DNA of 17,644 nucleotides from Desulfovibrio sp. (GTDB taxonomy: Bacteria > Desulfobacterota > Desulfovibrionia > Desulfovibrionales > Desulfovibrionaceae), in assembly GCA_031281815.1 (NCBI GenBank), contig JAITEY010000208.1, forward strand, positions 1 through 17,644, written 5' to 3'. Below, piece after piece: positions 15,316 to 17,644 of the stretch (the first letter of the stretch is position 1; the number at the start of each line of letters is the position of its first letter). A program made the position numbers and the translations under genes. The notes beneath the pieces are model-generated. The model saw only the letters and a list, made by a program, of their open reading frames with translations. It did no database searches and had not been told where the DNA came from.

Positions 15316-16539
15316 TCAGGCATCGAACAGCATGGTCAGCACTGTTCCTGCATCGGCAATGGATGCGCGGATGTCCGATTTTTCGTCCGGGGCGTGGGCG
15401 TTGGACGTCAAGGTTGACCATGCGGCGGCGGGCAGTCCGCGGCGGCGCAGGCACAGGGCGAGGGTTTGTCCGCCCGTGCCGCAGAGTTTGCCTTCAATGC
15501 CCCTGTGTCTGCGCAGGGCGTCAAGCAGTCTGCGCACGACGGGGGCATCCGCCGGCGTTGCCGGCGTTGCCTGTTCGCCGCATATCCGTTCCACTTCCGC
15601 CGTTGCCCCGCAGCGGCCCGCCGCCTCATGCGCCAGAGCGCGGACCTGCGCTTCCACATCCGCAAGGTCCCTGTCCGGCAGGACGCGGCAGTCCAGGTAA
15701 AAGACGTCCTTGCCCGGCATGGTGTTGATGTTTTCCACGTTGGCTTCTTTTCTGGTCGGCACGAAGGTGGAGCAGGGGGGGGCGAACAGCGGATCGGCGC
15801 CGGGGAAAGCGTTTTCCAGGTTTTCCATTGCCAGGATGCAGGCGGCGGCGGCACGCAGGGAGTTCACGCCGTCCTGCGGGGAGGCGGCGTGGCATTGTTT
15901 GCCGTTGACCGTCACTTTAAGCCAGAGTCGGCTTTTTTCCGCCGTTTCCACCATGTCGCCCGCGCTGTTGCCGATGTCCGGCACCAAGAGCAGGTCATGC
16001 GGGCCGATGAGGTCCGGCGCGTTGTTCAGCACATGCGGCAGCCCGTAGTGCATACCTGTTTCCTCGTCGGCGACGAAAAGCAGGCCCAACGACAGGTCGG
16101 GAGTGATCCCGCAGGCGAGCAGTGATTCGGCGGCCAGCAGCCCCGTGACTATAGCCTGCTGGTTGTCCTCGACGCCGCGCCCATAGACATAATCGCCTTC
16201 CACGCGCAGGTCGTAGGGCGGATGGTGCCAGAGCGTTTCGTCTCCGGGCGGGACGATATCCAGATGCGCGATCAGCCAGAGGGTTTGGTCGCGTTTCCCC
16301 TGCACGCGTACCGAAATGTTGGGACGGAAACCGCAGGGGCAACGCGGGTCGGGACAGTCATGGCGCCGGACCCGGCCGAGCCCCGCGCGCGACATTTCCC
16401 GCTCCAGCCAGTCCGCTCTGTCGGCTTCACCCGGTCCGTTGTTATCCGGACCTACGGCCGGCCTGACGGTCAGTTCGCGTTGCAGATGGATGACGCGTTC
16501 GCGGCGGCCGTCAAGATGAGCGAGTAAACGGGCGGGCAT
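15316..16539 (-). CDS. M20-family metallo-hydrolase (ArgE/DapE/CPG2-like)
   Basis: A 407-residue soluble zinc hydrolase of the M20 clan, whose members cleave amide bonds in peptides or N-acyl amino acids. Visible ligands: His92 in IAHLDIVPPGD (with Asp94), bridging Asp125 in YGRGVEDNQQA, the catalytic/metal Glu pair 159-160 in VADEETG, Asp188 in LLVPDIG, and His382 in TSNAHAPDEKSD. The lid/dimerisation domain (about 205-320) begins with LWLKVTVNGKQCHAASP. The substrate cannot be read from the sequence; a dedicated DapE or ArgE role is not supported, so no symbol is given. No signal peptide. It lies 24 bp after the PxxKW gene on the same strand and may be co-transcribed with it. The ATG at 16539 has no clear ribosome binding site. 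Confidence 0.9.
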   Translation of the reverse strand: MPARLLAHLDGRRERVIHLQRELTVRPAVGPDNNGPGEADRADWLEREMSRAGLGRVRRHDCPDPRCPCGFRPNISVRVQGKRDQTLWLIAHLDIVPPGDETLWHHPPYDLRVEGDYVYGRGVEDNQQAIVTGLLAAESLLACGITPDLSLGLLFVADEETGMHYGLPHVLNNAPDLIGPHDLLLVPDIGNSAGDMVETAEKSRLWLKVTVNGKQCHAASPQDGVNSLRAAAACILAMENLENAFPGADPLFAPPCSTFVPTRKEANVENINTMPGKDVFYLDCRVLPDRDLADVEAQVRALAHEAAGRCGATAEVERICGEQATPATPADAPVVRRLLDALRRHRGIEGKLCGTGGQTLALCLRRRGLPAAAWSTLTSNAHAPDEKSDIRASIADAGTVLTMLFDA

Positions 16540-16563
16540 GCAGCGGTCGGGGCGGCGGAGCGG

Positions 16564-16842
16564 TCAGCGTCCGCCCTTGGCGGCGCGCTTGGAAGCCTTG
16601 AGCGGATTCACCTTGGCCTGGGCAGCCGCGGCAACGCGGGTATGCGTGGAAAAGTTGCAGGTCCCCATGGACCATTTTGCCGCGGGCCGGGGGTAACTGG
16701 AACAGTACCGGGCGTCTTCAAAATCGCGGATGCGCGAGCATCCGTCACATTGTTCCGTCACCGGCTGAAACAGAGCGCCGTTATACAGCATGCCTTCCGG
16801 GGTCATGCTCGCGCCGGGGAAGCTTCGGGTTTCTTTGCTCAT
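16564..16842 (-). CDS. PxxKW-family cysteine-rich small protein
   Basis: A 92-residue protein with Cys32, Cys35 (CDGC), Cys47 and Cys62, and the PAAKW motif at 53-57 that names the PxxKW family, known mainly from sulfate-reducing and related bacteria. The four cysteines could hold a metal or Fe-S cluster (inference). The C-terminal 25 residues are rich in Lys, Arg and Ala. Function unknown. The ATG at 16842 is supported by AAGGA 8 nt upstream. The M20 gene follows after 24 bp. A possible promoter lies about 100 bp upstream. Confidence 0.85.
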   Translation of the reverse strand: MSKETRSFPGASMTPEGMLYNGALFQPVTEQCDGCSRIRDFEDARYCSSYPRPAAKWSMGTCNFSTHTRVAAAAQAKVNPLKASKRAAKGGR

Positions 16843-16936
16843 GATTTTTTCCTTACAAAGAGCGCAACAGTATTGAAACCGCCGGGCAACCGAGGGTACG
16901 GCAGGTACAGCGGTCGGGGCGGGTACGCAGTCAACG

Positions 16937-16964
16937 CATGTAACCGAGTCCGGGCAAAAGTCAA
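16937..16964 (-). promoter_or_regulatory. Possible sigma-70-type promoter for the PxxKW gene
   Basis: On the - strand TTGACT (16959-16964) is followed after 16 nt by TACATG (16937-16942). The -35 is a good match and the -10 a partial one. It sits in the 208-bp gap (16843-17050) after the ABC gene; a second TTGACT occurs at 16929-16934 without a good -10. No other feature was seen in that gap. Confidence 0.35.
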
Positions 16965-17050
16965 GGTCTTTTTACGCGACGGCAAACGGGGATGCAGCGG
17001 CATGATTCGGGGGGGCATGTCGATTGCCGGAGTATACCGTGCAATGCAAA

Positions 17051-17644
17051 TCAGGAAGAGCGCGGCCCGGCGAACAACACGCGTCCTTTTTCCAGGCGCA
17101 GTTCGTGGGTGAAAAGTTCCGCTCGGTCGGCGTGGTGGGAAACGCAGATCAGGGTCACGCCGCGTTGCGCGAGTTCGCGCAGATTGTCGAAAAAAAGCGT
17201 TCGGCCTTCCGGGTCCAGCCCGGAGCAGGGTTCGTCCAGCAACAGCACGGGCGGCGATGCAGCCAGCGCCCTGGCCAACATAACCCTGCGGGCATTGCCG
17301 GTCGACAGGGAATACAGGGTGGCGTCCGCCGCATGAAGCACGCCCATGCGTTCCAGTCGGAAGCGGGCGCGCTCCCGCTCGTCCCCGCATATTTCCCCGT
17401 AAAGGCCGATGCTGCCGCGCAGACCGGAGATCACCGTCTCTTCGGCGTTCAGATCGTAGGCGTAGAGGTCTTGAAACTGGTCGGAAACATAGCCCACGTT
17501 CCTGCGCAATTCTTCCAGGCCGGGTCGTTTGCCGCCCCACCACGACACGCTGCTCCCCAGCGCAGCCTGCTCATCGCCGTAAAGCAGGCGCAGCAAGGTG
17601 CTTTTGCCCGAGCCGTTGGGGCCGGAAAGCAGCCACTGTTCGCC
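17051..17644 (-). CDS. ABC-type ATP-binding protein, ModF/PhrA-like (5' partial)
   Basis: The frame runs off the right edge, so the start is missing; 197 residues are visible. Within the first 20 residues is the Walker A motif GPNGSGKST, followed by a Q-loop Gln in VGYVSDQFQ, the signature LSTGNARRVMLARAL, Walker B VLLLDEP, D-loop SGLD and H-loop CVSHHAD. The signature LSTG in place of LSGG and the SHHADRAELFTHELRLEKGRV ending resemble the ModF group of soluble, permease-free ABC ATPases, where LSTG is normal. Full ModF has two ABC domains; since this is the last one, another domain may lie upstream. Role unknown here; molybdate-linked function is only suggested by the name. Confidence 0.8.
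   Translation of the reverse strand, partial: GEQWLLSGPNGSGKSTLLRLLYGDEQAALGSSVSWWGGKRPGLEELRRNVGYVSDQFQDLYAYDLNAEETVISGLRGSIGLYGEICGDERERARFRLERMGVLHAADATLYSLSTGNARRVMLARALAASPPVLLLDEPCSGLDPEGRTLFFDNLRELAQRGVTLICVSHHADRAELFTHELRLEKGRVLFAGPRSS

Overview
The window reads as a chromosomal core region of a GC-rich delta-type sulfate-reducer-like bacterium, most likely a Desulfovibrionaceae member. That placement is inferred from gene content and order (a PxxKW cysteine-rich protein, DUF4390 next to an NtrY-type kinase, a Cys-rich UshA-like protein beside pyk, and corC-lnt-prfB). No rRNA or tRNA gene, IS element, phage gene or CRISPR array was recognised. One gene (1-825) lies on the + strand; all others are on the - strand, so the region is best read from right to left.

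Reading 17644 to 1 on the - strand: (a) the end of a ModF-like ABC ATPase; (b) a PxxKW cysteine-rich small protein and an M20 metallo-hydrolase; (c) a 291-bp gap with a strong palindrome and two copies of a hairpin-type repeat; (d) a membrane-anchored PilZ protein, corC, lnt, prfB, a GGDEF diguanylate cyclase and a MinD/FlhG-like ATPase; (e) an HU/IHF-type DNA-binding protein, a UshA-like protein that seems to have lost its metal ligands, pyruvate kinase, an HD-GYP protein, a DUF4390 exported protein and an NtrY-type sensor kinase. The kinase converges on the + strand membrane protein at a 12-bp junction.

The genes mix housekeeping functions (peptide release, lipoprotein N-acylation, glycolysis, nucleoid structure) with c-di-GMP signalling: a synthase with an intact I-site, an HD-GYP protein of the class that degrades it, and a PilZ receptor with both binding motifs, next to a MinD/FlhG-like ATPase. 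Many junctions are tight (GTGA overlap, 6-10 bp gaps, 20-bp overlap), so translational coupling and long operons are likely.

The most instructive points are: prfB is split by a classical +1 programmed frameshift (CTT TGA C), so its true start is at 10763 in a different frame from the long open frame; the UshA-like protein appears to be a pseudo-enzyme; a 37-bp direct repeat between corC and lnt forms a hairpin that works as a terminator-like element in one copy; and there are small in-frame duplications in lnt (three 36-bp units) and ntrY (two 36-residue units). No clearly new multi-gene system was found; the best candidates for unknown biology are the pseudo-phosphoesterase and the repeat elements.
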